Below, piece by piece: positions 20,901 through 29,830 of a stretch of 64,000 nt of DNA (position 1 is the first letter of the stretch; each line of letters begins with the position of its first letter). The notes beneath the pieces were generated by a model that worked only from the letters and a program-made list of their open reading frames with translations, made no database searches and was not told the origin of the DNA. Source of the stretch: Liolophura sinensis (Eukaryota; Mollusca; Polyplacophora; Chitonida; Chitonidae); assembly GCF_032854445.1 (NCBI RefSeq), contig NC_088299.1:62001-126000 (forward strand). The letters run 5' to 3'. The position numbers and the translations under genes were made by a program.

Positions 20901-21615
20901 TCCATCCTCGTCTTCAATCTTTTCTGCAGAGGCCAGGGCTATACTCCTGGCCTTATCATATGTCTCTTCTGGGCATGCTCAGAGGGCTGTGATATGCAGT
21001 GACTCGCTTTCCAGCCTTTTGGCAATACAGAATAATAAATTTAAAAATCCGTTGATCTTCGAAATATTAGCCATACACCGAAAACTAATTAAAAGAGGTA
21101 AAGATATCCTATTCTGTTGGATACCAAGTCATGTTGGTATCCATGGAAACACAGTCGCAGACAGGGAGGCAAAAGCTGCCCTTACTAAACCTTTGTCAAA
21201 AGTTAAAATACCATATAATGATTTTAAGTCTAATATTCTTAAATATATTCGTCGCCTTTGGCAGGGTGAATGGGATCTGCAGGTTTACAATAAACTGCAT
21301 GCCATTCATCCTGTCATTGGCTTTAATTCATATACACTTGATATGTCTCGTAGAGACCAAGTCGTGTTAACCAGATGCCGTATTGGACATTCTCGTCTAA
21401 CACACAATTTCATCTTGGATGGGAGCAGTGCTCCCGAGTGTGTTGGATGTGATGCTCAATATGGCATTAAACATATTCTGGTTGACTGTGTAGACTTTGC
21501 CCATGTTCGGCAAAGGTTCTATACAGTCAACTCTATATATGATTTATTTGACAGCATCGCTGGCGAGTTTGTCATAAATTATTTAAAGGCCATTGGCCTA
21601 TATCATAAAATATAA
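17920..21615 (+). CDS. ORF2 of N3: endonuclease-RT-RNase H polyprotein, 1231 aa, intact
   Basis: This is the enzyme for target-primed reverse transcription. Endonuclease residues: IQWNCRGLK (~8-16), CLQETHLK, MGDFNSHNPLWG (~134-145) and GSDHFPIFL (~210). RT: NYRPIALTS (~510), QCGFRQGRST, FFDLEKAYDTTW (motif A), PQGSILSPTLFS (motif B), LYVDDFLIC (~670, catalytic). RNase H: IYTDGSKDGDR (~968), FSAEARAILLAL, CSDSLS and SHVGIHGN..ADREAK, so the acidic residues and the catalytic His are present. A C-terminal CCHC motif CVGC...KHILVDC is complete (~1172). No internal stop or frameshift is present over 3696 nt. The start ATG overlaps the ORF1 stop, so translation probably depends on reinitiation. 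Confidence 0.95.
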   Translation: MAIYDKIIQWNCRGLKVNFIEITQLVQSLNPVALCLQETHLKTSDKDKINLKNYSLYSIYSKEEERAAGGSSIFINNSIIHSPVALHTELQAVAVRISLSKTVTLCSVYIPPNTSLSASQLHNLTEQLPKPFIIMGDFNSHNPLWGSNNINNKGKIVEDFLCKEELCYFNDGSNTYLHPGNGTYSAIDLTITDPSLLPDFSWKVHDDLCGSDHFPIFLEHITSNSLERVARWKFDKADWIAFEMFCEADISPETLNATNDPILKFNELVLRAADRTIPKTSTNPHSKSKPWYDKDCRKAINDRKKAERNFNICPTDNNLNQVRIFRAKARRLLKSKRRSCWRNFVSGITSKTPMRKVWNMVQKLKGKNNKAKVQHLKDGDNILTSPPDIANKLAETISNKSSSENYSKEFQRIKNQKEKIKLPISSKNLEDYNHPFNIEELKTALKKAHDTACGPDNVYYKFLNHLPPEPLEILLDLINDIWITGNFPPSWREACIIPVPKPGKDHTDPNNYRPIALTSCVCKTMERMINDRLVWFLETNKLLSNIQCGFRQGRSTIDHLVRFETFIRDGFINKEHVVSIFFDLEKAYDTTWKYGILKDLTDMGLKGRLPIFISKFLSDRQFKVRVGSTLSDSYEQEMGVPQGSILSPTLFSIKINSLAKTLTSGTEGFLYVDDFLICYRAKNMNNIERQLQLCLNKIEKWAVANGFRFSTSKTVGMHFCNQRKFHLDPELNFCGKPVKIVGENKFLGVIFDRKLSFIPHIKMLKAKCTKALDIIKVVSSTDWGADRSVLLNLYRSLVRSKMDYGSIIYGSARKSYTKMLDPVHHQGLRLSLGAFRTSPVESLYVEANEPSLHHRRVKLSLQYAAKLKAYPTNPAYDCVFNPSYVDKYNKCSNKIPSFGVRVRDHIVEANIKLGDIAQVSFPESPPWLFPQPKFIFDLRKYDKSNTNPLIIQQGFAEIKAKYSDYKFIYTDGSKDGDRVAAAAVLEQRVASLRLPSSSSIFSAEARAILLALSYVSSGHAQRAVICSDSLSSLLAIQNNKFKNPLIFEILAIHRKLIKRGKDILFCWIPSHVGIHGNTVADREAKAALTKPLSKVKIPYNDFKSNILKYIRRLWQGEWDLQVYNKLHAIHPVIGFNSYTLDMSRRDQVVLTRCRIGHSRLTHNFILDGSSAPECVGCDAQYGIKHILVDCVDFAHVRQRFYTVNSIYDLFDSIAGEFVINYLKAIGLYHKI

Positions 21616-21878
21616 ATTTTAATCGTCATTAATATCTATATATAAACAGTTATATACATATAGATTTATACATGTAATATATAACCCTGGTTTTCGAGTT
21701 TTAACTCTTATTTTTTCTTTTATGCGATTTTAAACATGTCTGTACTTTTTGTTTTACTTTTAATGTTCATATTATCATATCGAAAACCTTAACCGTCTCT
21801 TGTTTTCACCTTGTTCTCGCCACGATATGGCTGAAATATTGCCGATGTGGCGTAAAGCCATAATCATTCATTCATTCA
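21616..21878 (+). other. 3' UTR and CATT tail of N3
   Basis: This AT-rich 3' UTR ends in the same family 3' end and TCAT repeats as the other copies. Confidence 0.75.
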
Positions 21879-23532
21879 TTCAATTAAATCAGAGAGATAA
21901 TCCCATAAGGGTCGAACAAAAGTGCAAGAAAAGAATAGGTGCTCAAAGGTTTCCCAATGAGCACCACAAAATAAGCATAAATAACGACGGGGTTCTCTGC
22001 AAATCTTGTTTAAAAAGCTCCCTGTATACAGGATTCTGTTTACAAGCCTAAACAAAAGTTTTTGACATTGTTCTCTAAAAAATTCACATTTACATTCTTA
22101 AACACAGAGACAAAATCAATATTAGGGAACAGCTTAACGACAGGGGGTTGAACACACACAGGGGAAACAAAGACAGTATAGGCTTTTTTTGAAGAAAAAG
22201 ATAATAAATCGGCGTCAGGGGATAACTGAACAAACTCTGAGAATGCCGCGAAGGCATTCTGGTAAAACAAAGGAACAGAAGTAGAATGGGGAATTAAATT
22301 GCTTGCAAAAGAAGGACAAAGGCAACGTAACTGAAGGCCCACCCAATAAATTGCGAAATAGCACCACATAGGGCACCCTTCCGACTGAAATAAACAAACT
22401 AAACGTTTTAAATGCATAAGGTGAAATGCTTTAAACTTAGAAGGGATATGAACCAAACCAAAACCCCCAGAAGAAACTGGATTAAATAAGACCTCCCTCT
22501 TTAGGCACTCATGAGTGCCACCCCAAAAGAACTGAAAAACTGAATGATTAAACAACTTTAGATACGTTTGGGAGAGGGGCAAAATAGAACAGACATACCA
22601 TAGCTTGGATAACGCTAATACATTAATTAGAACTGAACGGCCTTTAAAAGACAGGTGCCTATTCTTCCATAAATTAAAAACATCATATATTTTATTTATA
22701 ATCGGTCGCCAGTTGCTCTCTTGAATAGTACTCGTATTAGCCGAGCCTAAGCGGCAACCAAGGATCTTCTTAACGTCTTTAAACATTGTCACAGAGTATA
22801 GTGTAGGCTCGACCGACTGTGACCATCGACCGAGCCATAACCCATACGTTTTGATCAAGTTAATTTTTGAACCAGACCCAAAACCAAAAAGTTTACATAA
22901 ATTAATTACATGAATGACTGAAGGCCTTGATGTAAGGGTGCAGGAAATATCATCTGCATACGCGGATAATTTGACAACTTTTTGGGTACCTGGAGGTTTA
23001 ACTCCTTCAATTTCAGGCTTTGCACGGATTTTATTAAGGAGGGGGTTCCAAAGAGAGCACGTAAAGCGAGGGGCTTAATGCACATCCCTGGTGGACACCC
23101 CTAGACAGTGCAAACTGATCCGAAATAAAACCGTTTACTAAAACCGAGGCTTTTGACTCCGAATACAGGAGCTTGATCCACCGCCGAAAAGAGGGGCCAA
23201 AATTATAAACTTCTAACAGCCGAAAGAGGTACTCATGAGAAACGCGATCGAAGGCCTTCTCATTATCGATACATAAGAATAAAGTAGGAATATCTTTAGA
23301 GTCTACGTAATCAATAATATTTCTAAGTAAGTGACAATTATCTAAAATAGATCTGCCGGTGAACCAAAGCGGACATTACAGTATTTAAACGATTGCATAG
23401 AACTTTGGAGATAATTTTAGAATCTAAATTAAGTAAAGATATCGGACGCCAGTATTTTAAGATTGTCGGCCTGGCTGGCGTCTTTACAAATAAGAGAAAT
23501 GTAGCATAAAGACTGAGAGTCACATAATTTAA

Positions 23533-24757
23533 TCAAGCTGGAGGATATAGCTCCGGTGTCTTTTCCGGAGTCTCCTCCATGGCTTCTCCCACAACCAAAA
23601 CTAATATTTGATCTACGTAAATATAATAAATCGAATATAAATCCTCTTATAATTCAGCAAGGTTTTGCTGAAATTAAAGCTAATTATACGGATTATAAAT
23701 TTATATATACTGACGGGTCGAAGGATGGGGACAGGGTTGCGACTGCGGCTGTCATGGAGCAGCGGGTCTCTTCCTTTCGTCTTCCATCCTCTTCTTCAAT
23801 ATTCTCTGCCGAGGCCAGAGCTATACTCCTGGCCTTATCATATGTTTCTTCTGGGTGTGCCCAGAGGGCAATGATATGCACGGACTCGTTGTCTTGCTTA
23901 TTGGCAATACAGAATAATAAATTTAAAAATCCCTTGATCCTTCAAATTTTAGCTATACATAGGAAATTAATTAGAAGAGGTAAAGATATTATATTCTGCT
24001 GGATACCAAGTCATATTGGTATCCATGGAAACACCGTCGCAGACAGGGAGGCGAAAGCTGCCCTAAATAAACCCATATCCAAGATAAAAATCCCTTATAC
24101 TGACATGAAGTCCAATATTCTTAAATATATTCGTTGCCTTTGGCAGGGTGAATGGAACTTGCAGGCCCATAATAAACTGCATGCTATTCATCCGGTCATT
24201 GGCTATAATTCATATACACTTGATATGTCTCGTAGAGACCAAGTCGTTTTAACCAGATGCCGTATTGGACATTCTCATCTGACACACAATTTCATCTTGG
24301 ATGGGAGCAGTGCTCCCGAGTGTGTTGGATGTGATGCTCAATATGGCATCAAACATATTCTGGTTGACTGTGTAGACTTTGCCCATGTTCGGCAGAGATT
24401 CTACACGGTCAACTCTATATATGATTTATTTGACAGCATCGCTGGCGATGTTGTCATAAATTATTTGAAGGCCATTGGCCTATATCATAGAATATAAATT
24501 TTAATTGTCATAAATATCTATAGATAAACAGTTATGTATATTTATACATGTACTATAACCCTGGTTTTCGAGTTTTAACTCTTAATTTTCTTTTATACGA
24601 TTTTAAACATGTCTGTACTTTTTGCTTTACTTTTGATGTTCATATTATCATGTCGAAAACCTCTACCGTCTCGCGTTTTCAACCTTGTTCTCGCCACGAT
24701 ATGGCTGAAATATTGCCGATGTGGCGTTAAGCCATAATCATTCATTCATTCATTCAT
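23533..24757 (+). mobile_element. I/Nimb-like LINE copy N4, 5'-truncated, in U2-LINE A
   Basis: Only the last 1.2 kb of the family is present, starting inside ORF2 at the KLEDIAPVSF codons. A 13 bp duplication, TCACATAATTTAA, flanks it at 23520-23532 and 24758-24770. This shows a genuine insertion truncated during reverse transcription, not a later deletion. It is nearly identical to N5 and N6. It interrupts the reverse transcriptase region of U2-LINE A. Confidence 0.95.
23535..24497 (+). pseudogene. ORF2 C-terminal fragment of N4 (RNase H part)
   Basis: The frame is open from the insertion junction to the normal stop. It encodes about 320 residues: the RT-RNase H linker, RNase H (IYTDGSKDGDRV, FSAEARAILLAL, CTDSLSC, SHIGIHGN..ADREAK) and the full C-terminal CCHC motif (CVGC...KHILVDC). 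It has no endonuclease, RT or start of its own, so it is a dead fragment even though the frame is undamaged. Confidence 0.92.
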
Positions 24758-26431
24758 TCACATAATTTAAATTTATCATAACAACGATTGAGGTAAGTAA
24801 CTAAATCTGAACCAATTACATCAAGGAATAAAGAATAGAACTCTTGGGGCAAACCGTCCGATCCAGGGGAAGAAAAGTCCTCCATCCCCGCCAGCGCAGC
24901 CCGCACCTCCTCAAGGGTAATATGACCCTCAAGTGATTCGGACTCCGCCGAAGACAACGAAGGCAAATCAGAAAAGAAATAATCGAGGTAAGTATCTATA
25001 ACTGGCTCTGCCGAAAATAAGGAAGAATAAAATGACCGGACGGCGGAAATCAATTCCAACTGATCAGACACAACAGAACCATCAACGGTAAGAAAATCAA
25101 AGACTTTACGTTGAGCTCTAGCCTTCTCCTTATTAAAAAAGAAACGGGAGGGCTTGTCGTCGAAATTAAAGTTAACGGCTTTTGATCTGATTTTGACGCC
25201 AAAGTTAAATGAAGCAACTAAATGGTTTAATGCACTTTTCAGATCCGAAAGAGAGGGGGAGCTAGGGTCAGTGGCCAGAAGTTCCGAAATTTGCTTACGG
25301 AGAAGGCGAATGGTAGAGTTTTTCGCTTTTGATAACCTACGACTGTGGGAAATAATAAGCAACTTAACTTCATGTTTAAATTCCTCCCACCAGGAATGGC
25401 AATGGTCTGCAGAGTCCGAAAAGACAGACCATAAATCTAAAATATCAACCCGAAAGTCAGGGTCAGACAGGACACTGACATTACAGTGCCAGTAGCCCGG
25501 CCCGACCGCCGCCGACGGGAGGGAAACCAAAAAGGCATTAACGAAGGAATGGTCAGAAATTGAACAAACTGAAATGTTTGACTTGACGAAATGCTTAACC
25601 AAGGAGGAAGAAATGAAAATACGATCAAGCAAACAAGAAACAGAACCATTTGACCATGAATAAGAACGGGCCTTGGGATTAACATAACGAAAACAATCTA
25701 CCAAAGAAAAATCTGAGCATAAAGACCTGAGGGCCTCGGAACCGCCTAAGCCGCGGCCCGGGTTACCCCCATCCTTATCAATAGAAACATCAAAAATACA
25801 ATTAAAGTCGCCCGCTAAGACAATGGGCCGGCTTGAAACACAAAAACGAACCAAAGAACGAAAGAAATCTGGCCTATCAATCTCTCTAGTGGGACCATAG
25901 ACCGAAATTAAACGTAGCTTAAAATTATTAACAGAACAATCAACGCAAAGTAAACGACCGGACAAGTCCCTTTGGATCCTGCCCAACTCAACAGTTAACC
26001 GGGGTGAAACAAAATTCCGACCCCACAACTAAAATTAGGACCGAAAGAAAAACAACATTGCTCTCCCCAGGAGGACTCCCACTGCTTTTGAACTCCAGTA
26101 GAGTCCAGGTGAGTCTCCTGGAGAAAGACAATGTCAAAATTCAAAGTGCTACAAAAAGTAGCTAACGTAGGGAACTTAGGATATGAAAGCAAGCCGTTAC
26201 AATTAATGGAGTGAATAGAGAGGCTAGCCATACTTAGCATTAAGCCTAAACATAAGTAACAGTAACTAAAACGTAAGAGCTTCAATGGAAAAACTTAGGG
26301 GAAAAGGTAAGGAACATAAGTAAGAAGTACACTCACGTTCGAGCCCATTGTCCTAGCGTTTGCACAGCTTTCCTGGTAGAGTCCATGCGTCATCGGAAGA
26401 GCGCTTCCGGCCCTCACCGCTGCCCATATCT

Positions 26432-27469
26432 TCATAGCCGTCGAAGGCGGGCGGCAGGTCGCCGGATGTCAAACCTGTAAGGGTGTGCTGGGGTGAGGCA
26501 GGAATCCGAATCGGAAACGCTTTCCGCGATCTTCAGTGGGTTGACTACAGTAGACGCCTGGCTCTGAACAACCGAAACTTCCCGGTTGGGCGGGAACTGA
26601 AAGGTAGAGGCCGAATCTTCTACCTCCGGCGGTGTAACTGAATTGGAAATGTCTTCCTCCATGTCGACTTCTGAGGCACAAAGGGAGGGCGTGCAGGGGC
26701 CTTCAGCCGTCTGGTCTGTTGGAGGAGCTGGCTCCACAACAACAACCCCATCGTCGTCCACTTTCTCCTCTGGGGAGGGCGCCGCCTCTTCGGGGTCTTC
26801 TCGCACATCATTACGACTCGCCACGTTTTTAGCCCGGAGGCGGTCTGCCCAGGTGGACTTCGAGCACTCCGCCGTGGTGTGCCTGAAGGATCTGCAGCTG
26901 AGACATGCCACTGCCGTACACTCCTTGCGGATATGGCCGCGACCCTCACACCGCAAGCAGAGGGGGACGCGACCCTCCATGATCACTAGGGCCGGGAAGC
27001 CGTGGATGGATGTGATGTCCGGAATAGCATGCACTTTGTCGACGGACATGGACAGCTTTTACCATCTACCCCCGTTTTGGAGGCCTGTTACTCTGTGGTT
27101 GGTGAGTTTGGATGACAGAATTTCTCCGTAGGATGCACAGAATCTGTCCACTTCCTCTTTCGACAGTGACAGGGGGAGCCACAAAATCCTCACAGTAACA
27201 TGCCTCTTCATGAAGGCAGAGAAGACGAAACTAGCATCACAGTCCGAGCTGCTGGTAAGTTCGAGAGCCATAGCTGTCTTTGCTGCTTCAACCGTACGGA
27301 ACAAAATATACCAATCCTTCGAACCACGAAGCTGGCCGATTCCTTCGAAACAATCTGCTGGAAAATTCTCCTCCTTGGTCAAGTAATTGAAAAGGTGCAC
27401 ATGCACATCTCCACGTCGGGGTCTGGTAAAGGTCACCCTCACCGTCCTCTCCAATCGTCTTGGGTCCAT
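26432..27469 (-). pseudogene. ORF1 of U2-LINE A: zinc-knuckle protein with one in-frame stop
   Basis: ATG 27469 starts MDPRRLERTVRVTFTRPR. The frame is open to a TAA at about 27059-27061 (GGRW*KLSMSVDKV) and then continues in the same frame to 26432. Zinc knuckles are CLRCEGRGHIRKEC and a second Cys/His cluster CLSCRSFRHTTAEC. Acidic and Pro/Ser-rich sequence follows. The order and short motifs (IGQLRGS near the N-terminus, G.P.LI...R.P.CLRC before the knuckle) match ORF1 of U2-LINE B. By family this is the RNA-binding partner of ORF2. The single stop disables it in this copy. Confidence 0.85.
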
Positions 27470-27644
27470 CCTGAAAAATGAGGTCTGATTTTACCCCGGG
27501 CGCCTCCACCCGGGGTCTGGGCCAAAACGGAAATACAACGGTCTGACACTGGTAGTGACAGCAGCCCCTCCAAAAGAATATGACAGGTGTATATCGCTGC
27601 CTTACAAATCAAGGCTTAACAGATATCGATCCGCAATCGGAAAT
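27470..27644 (-). other. 5' UTR of U2-LINE A
   Basis: This is 175 bp of non-coding sequence between U2 nt 27 and the ORF1 ATG. It starts ATTTCCGATTGCGGATCG on the minus strand. U2-LINE B has only about 50 bp before its ORF1 ATG, and the two leaders are not obviously alike, so one may be truncated or they may be different lineages. Confidence 0.6.
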
Positions 27645-27671
27645 ATCTTAGCCAAAAGGCCGAGAAGCGAT
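27645..27671 (-). ncRNA. U2: U2 snRNA gene A, 5' part (nt 1-27)
   Basis: Read from 27671 leftwards the sequence is ATCGCTTCTCGGCCTTTTGG followed by CTAAGAT. This is the nearly invariant 5' end of U2 snRNA, including the bases that pair with U6. U2-LINE A follows immediately. With the 3' part at 7643-7798 it reconstitutes a U2 gene lacking about nt 28-34. Confidence 0.93.
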
Positions 27672-27730
27672 ACTGATCAGTGTCCCGAAATCCAAAACCA
27701 CCCAATACCTCCCGTGTACCACGTGGGTGC
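27672..27730 (-). promoter_or_regulatory. Candidate proximal promoter of U2 gene A
   Basis: The 60 bp upstream of U2 nt 1 are almost unchanged between units A and B (39811-39870), including GATCAGT next to the start and GGGAGGTATTGGGTGGT at about -30 to -50. A proximal sequence element is expected around -55 in metazoan U2 genes. I infer it lies here, but I know no consensus for this animal. Confidence 0.4.
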
Positions 27731-28156
27731 ACTGGTGTCTGCACTCCTTATGTGCGTATCACATGCGTGTGTATGCAGCCGAGAAGCCATACTGATCACT
27801 GTATCACAAGGCGGAAGGGGGAATTATGGGAAATTTTTCCCCACAAATTTCAGCGTGGCGTCATGGCCTACTGGTCCATTTCTAATAGTTCTAAACACAC
27901 CTGTCACATGCGTATGTATGCAGCGCCCGACCGCCCGCCCGACCGCCCGCCCGCGCATGCCTACATACAGACACCCCGTGCCCGTGTACGTGTACATCTC
28001 TTGCACAAATCTGCACCGCCTATATGCGTACACACATGCCCTACCTACATGTCGCCCCGTCACAAAGTACCAGCCGCCCCGACGTACTGCGCCTGGCCTC
28101 AACAATGCTATGACGTCCGCCAGTCCTCTGCCGGCCCTGCCAGGTGTAGCGCGTCT

Positions 28157-28253
28157 CTGTGACGTCACAGTACGCTACGCATTTGCCGGCTCGACGGTGG
28201 ACTGACGGCGACAGCGTTCATTGTTAGCCTGGCGCGTCTCTGTGACGTCACAG
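28157..28253. promoter_or_regulatory. Pair of CTGTGACGTCACAG palindromes in the spacer
   Basis: A perfect 14 bp palindrome containing the CRE/ATF core TGACGTCA occurs at 28157-28170 and 28240-28253, about 490 and 570 bp upstream of U2 gene A. Each lies in a short duplicated segment that also repeats GCGTCTCTGTGACG and ACAGCGTTCATTGTT or similar. An enhancer role is inferred from palindromy and conservation in the other unit. Confidence 0.4.
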
Positions 28254-28639
28254 TATACATGAAATTGATTGACAGGCCGCTTCGGCTGACTGGTGGCCTC
28301 AGCGTTCATTGTTCACGTCCTGCTTTCCAGCCCAATTCAGTGTGACGCGTGTACACATGCAAGCGCAGCAACCCGGCATACAGTCATACCGGCTAAGCTG
28401 ACAGCTCAGCAAGCGGAACTAATGTTTAATAAAGAAGAAAAGCAGACTATAATACTGCTTTATTTCTCTAACGAGCATATGCACACAAATGATGGCAACA
28501 CACATATATATATGATACACACAGCCTGCAATAATACAATAAAAATAACCAAGCATACATCTTAGAACATATGTACAATTACCTGACAGTACGATAAAAG
28601 GTCAGGACTAAGTGCAGAAATTTGCTTTCCAATTCAAGT

Positions 28640-28650
28640 CTGATTTTCAT
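28640..28650 (-). terminator. Candidate snRNA 3' box of U2 gene B
   Basis: TGAAAATCAGA on the minus strand lies just past the U2 3' end, at the same place and with the same sequence as in unit A. It fits the AAARNNAGA core of the snRNA 3' box. Confidence 0.55.
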
Positions 28651-28660
28651 TGTGTTAGGT

Positions 28661-28816
28661 GTTGTGGGCCAGTCCCGGAAGTACTGCAATACCGGGTTAA
28701 CCCGTGGCGAGAATGGAGCAAGCTCCAAATCTCTCACCCAGTTCCAAAAATCAGTTTAATATCGATGCCCTCCGATGGAAGGCGTATCAGATATTAAGCT
28801 GATCAGAACAGATACT
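28661..28816 (-). ncRNA. U2: U2 snRNA gene B, 3' part (about nt 35-190), split gene
   Basis: Read from 28816 leftwards this is the same 156 nt as unit A with a few changes (TTCTGATCAGC where A has TTCTTATTAGC). The Sm-site region GATTTTTGGAACT and the loop IV sequence GGTATTGCAGTACTTCC are intact. The T run at 28816-28824 on the plus strand is the A tail of U2-LINE B. The first 30 nt of the gene are at 39781-39810. Confidence 0.9.
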
Positions 28817-28824
28817 TTTTTTTT

Positions 28825-29127
28825 CTTTGAAAAGACGTTTATTATACAAGAATATACATGCATTTAATTCATTCTGCGACTTCTCTATTTACAGCAATAG
28901 AGCATGCATTATGTACAACGATGAAGGATAAAAACATGATGAGAAAATGCCAGCGACCAGCGCCAGCAACAAGTAAGTAAAATATTTGGCGGTGAGTATA
29001 TATCAATTATTTATACTAATATTAACATGAATTACACTGAGTAACAGGCGTACATAGACAATTATTTATTAAAAGCATTTGGTAATCAATATCCAGAGAA
29101 GCCGCAGATAACAAACAGGTGAGTAGT
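28825..29127 (-). other. 3' UTR of U2-LINE B
   Basis: Non-coding sequence between the ORF2 stop (29128) and the A tail; it matches the split 3' UTR of U2-LINE A. It reads ATAAACGTCTTTTCAAAG followed by the A run on the minus strand, so a poly-A-signal-like hexamer precedes the tail. Confidence 0.75.
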
Positions 29128-29227
29128 TTATAGTACAAAAGTAATCAACATGCAATTAAAGCAGAAATTTAATTCACTATTTTCATTTATAAAACATAAT
29201 CGAAGGTCGCAGGACCACTGATCAAGA

Positions 29228-29830
29228 CCCCCGTGGGGTCTCCGGGGTGATAAGAATAGGACCTCAGCCCTCTAGGCAAGCTTGTCGTAAAAGTCGACTA
29301 ACCTAGAGCTCTCCTGTGTGAGCCCGGTGAATATAATAGGCTCACATCTTCCCGGTTGTGTGAGAGGCAACCGGGGAGCGACCTGTTTGCCGTGGGTTGC
29401 GACCCGTAATCTCCGAGGACGGGATCCTGGTGGCTGAGGGTGTGTTGGTCTTGCGAGATCCTCACGCCCAACACGCCACTTTGGCCCTTACTTGGAGTGA
29501 GACGGGAGGTCGGATGGGCCCGGTCCGATCAATCGGCTTGGTCATGTCTTGCCTCTGCGTTGTCCAGAATTTCTCCATAACACCATTCAATAAAGAATAA
29601 ATGTTATTTCTGAAATTTCGTATGTGGGACTACGTTTTGAGGCGGTGGCTCATGGGTCAATCGAGTAGATTGAATTTAACCTGTTGGTAAAAATCAATCT
29701 GTTCGAGTATACCTCATATGGAATCCTTGGTGTCTTTCCTGCTGGGTATTCCCAGGTTCAGGCATCGCCCTTGTTGGCACTCCGTGGTGGGTGGGGAACA
29801 CGTGGGGTGAATTCTTATTATATAATAAAT
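29228..29830 (+). promoter_or_regulatory. 5' UTR / presumed internal promoter of N5
   Basis: It carries the conserved GC-rich block followed by the second block (GGCGGTGGCTCATGGGTCAA, then TCGAGTAGATTGAATTTAAC and GTTCGAGTATACCTCATATG). The layout is as in N6. Confidence 0.6.

Larger units (their letters stand above)
15984..21878 (+). mobile_element. I/Nimb-like LINE copy N3, full length, both ORFs intact
   Basis: This 5895 bp copy is flanked by a duplication of up to 14 bp, TTCAATTAAATCAG, at 15970-15983 and 21879-21892. Removing it joins the U2-LINE A coding sequence seamlessly. It has the family 5' end, a 599 bp 5' UTR, intact ORF1 and ORF2 joined by TAATG, and the CATTCATT tail. Its variants differ from both the N1/N2 and the N4/N5/N6 groups, so it is a third subfamily. 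With clean ends and open frames it may be a recent or still competent copy. Confidence 0.96.
15643..26231 (-). pseudogene. ORF2 of U2-LINE A (APE endonuclease + RT), split by N3 and N4
   Basis: Start ATG 26231 (MASLSIHSINCNGLL) matches ORF2 of U2-LINE B. The endonuclease shows FLQETHLDS, VLAGDFNCIFD and SISDHSF. A frameshift lies near 26002. RT signatures on either side of N4 are SSPGSDGLPQEFY, YWRPISLLNLDSKI, CIDNEKAFDRVSHEYLF (motif A, ~23230-23290), HQGCALSPSLYVLSLEP (motif B, ~23050-23100) and SAYADDISCT (motif C, ~22960). A C-terminal zinc motif CLFCGAHWETFEHLFFSC follows near 21960. The last residues (LIERLTLISVRF... to ...NDLEFLL) lie at 15982-15643, left of N3. There is no RNase H. 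N4 (23533-24757) and N3 (15984-21878) each sit inside the coding sequence, and further frameshifts occur between 22858 and 23520. Confidence 0.9.
7799..27644 (-). mobile_element. U2-LINE A: Tx1/Keno-like non-LTR element inserted in a U2 gene
   Basis: On the minus strand the element starts directly after U2 nt 27 at 27644 and ends with a run of A (T on the plus strand, 7798-7806) directly before U2 nt 35. It carries a 5' UTR, ORF1 (27469-26432), ORF2 (26231-15643) and a 3' UTR with AATAAA near 7820-7825. Removing Tc1-1, N3, N4 and their duplications leaves about 5.2 kb, close to the ~5.05 kb of U2-LINE B. The gene plan (zinc-knuckle ORF1, APE endonuclease, RT, no RNase H, C-terminal CCHC, poly-A tail) is L1/Tx1-like. 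Keno elements of the Tx1 group are known to insert into U2 genes. Naming this a Keno relative is an inference from plan and target. Confidence 0.9.
27672..28660 (-). repeat. U2 array spacer between unit A 5' end and unit B 3' end
   Basis: This ~990 bp spacer is upstream of U2 gene A and downstream of U2 gene B (both read leftwards). Its right part repeats 7394-7642, and its left part repeats 39811-40545, which defines the array unit as spacer plus U2, about 1.15-1.2 kb. The left 60 bp, upstream of U2, are strongly conserved and include GGGAGGTATTGGGTGG on the minus strand. The middle holds GC-rich simple sequence (CCGCCCGCCCGA) and two CTGTGACGTCACAG palindromes. No protein gene is credible in it. 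Confidence 0.85.

Noticed and set aside
26643-27131. Plus-strand 162-codon ORF opposite ORF1 of U2-LINE A
   Set aside because: It is antisense to the zinc-knuckle ORF1, which has family motifs. It has no recognisable features and no equivalent in U2-LINE B.
27555-28205. Long plus-strand ORFs in the U2 spacer (also 39781-40356)
   Set aside because: GC-rich spacer with few stops in all frames. Overlapping frames on both strands are open, and composition is repetitive (Arg/Pro/Thr from CCGCCCG and CACATG repeats). The sequence belongs to the U2 unit.
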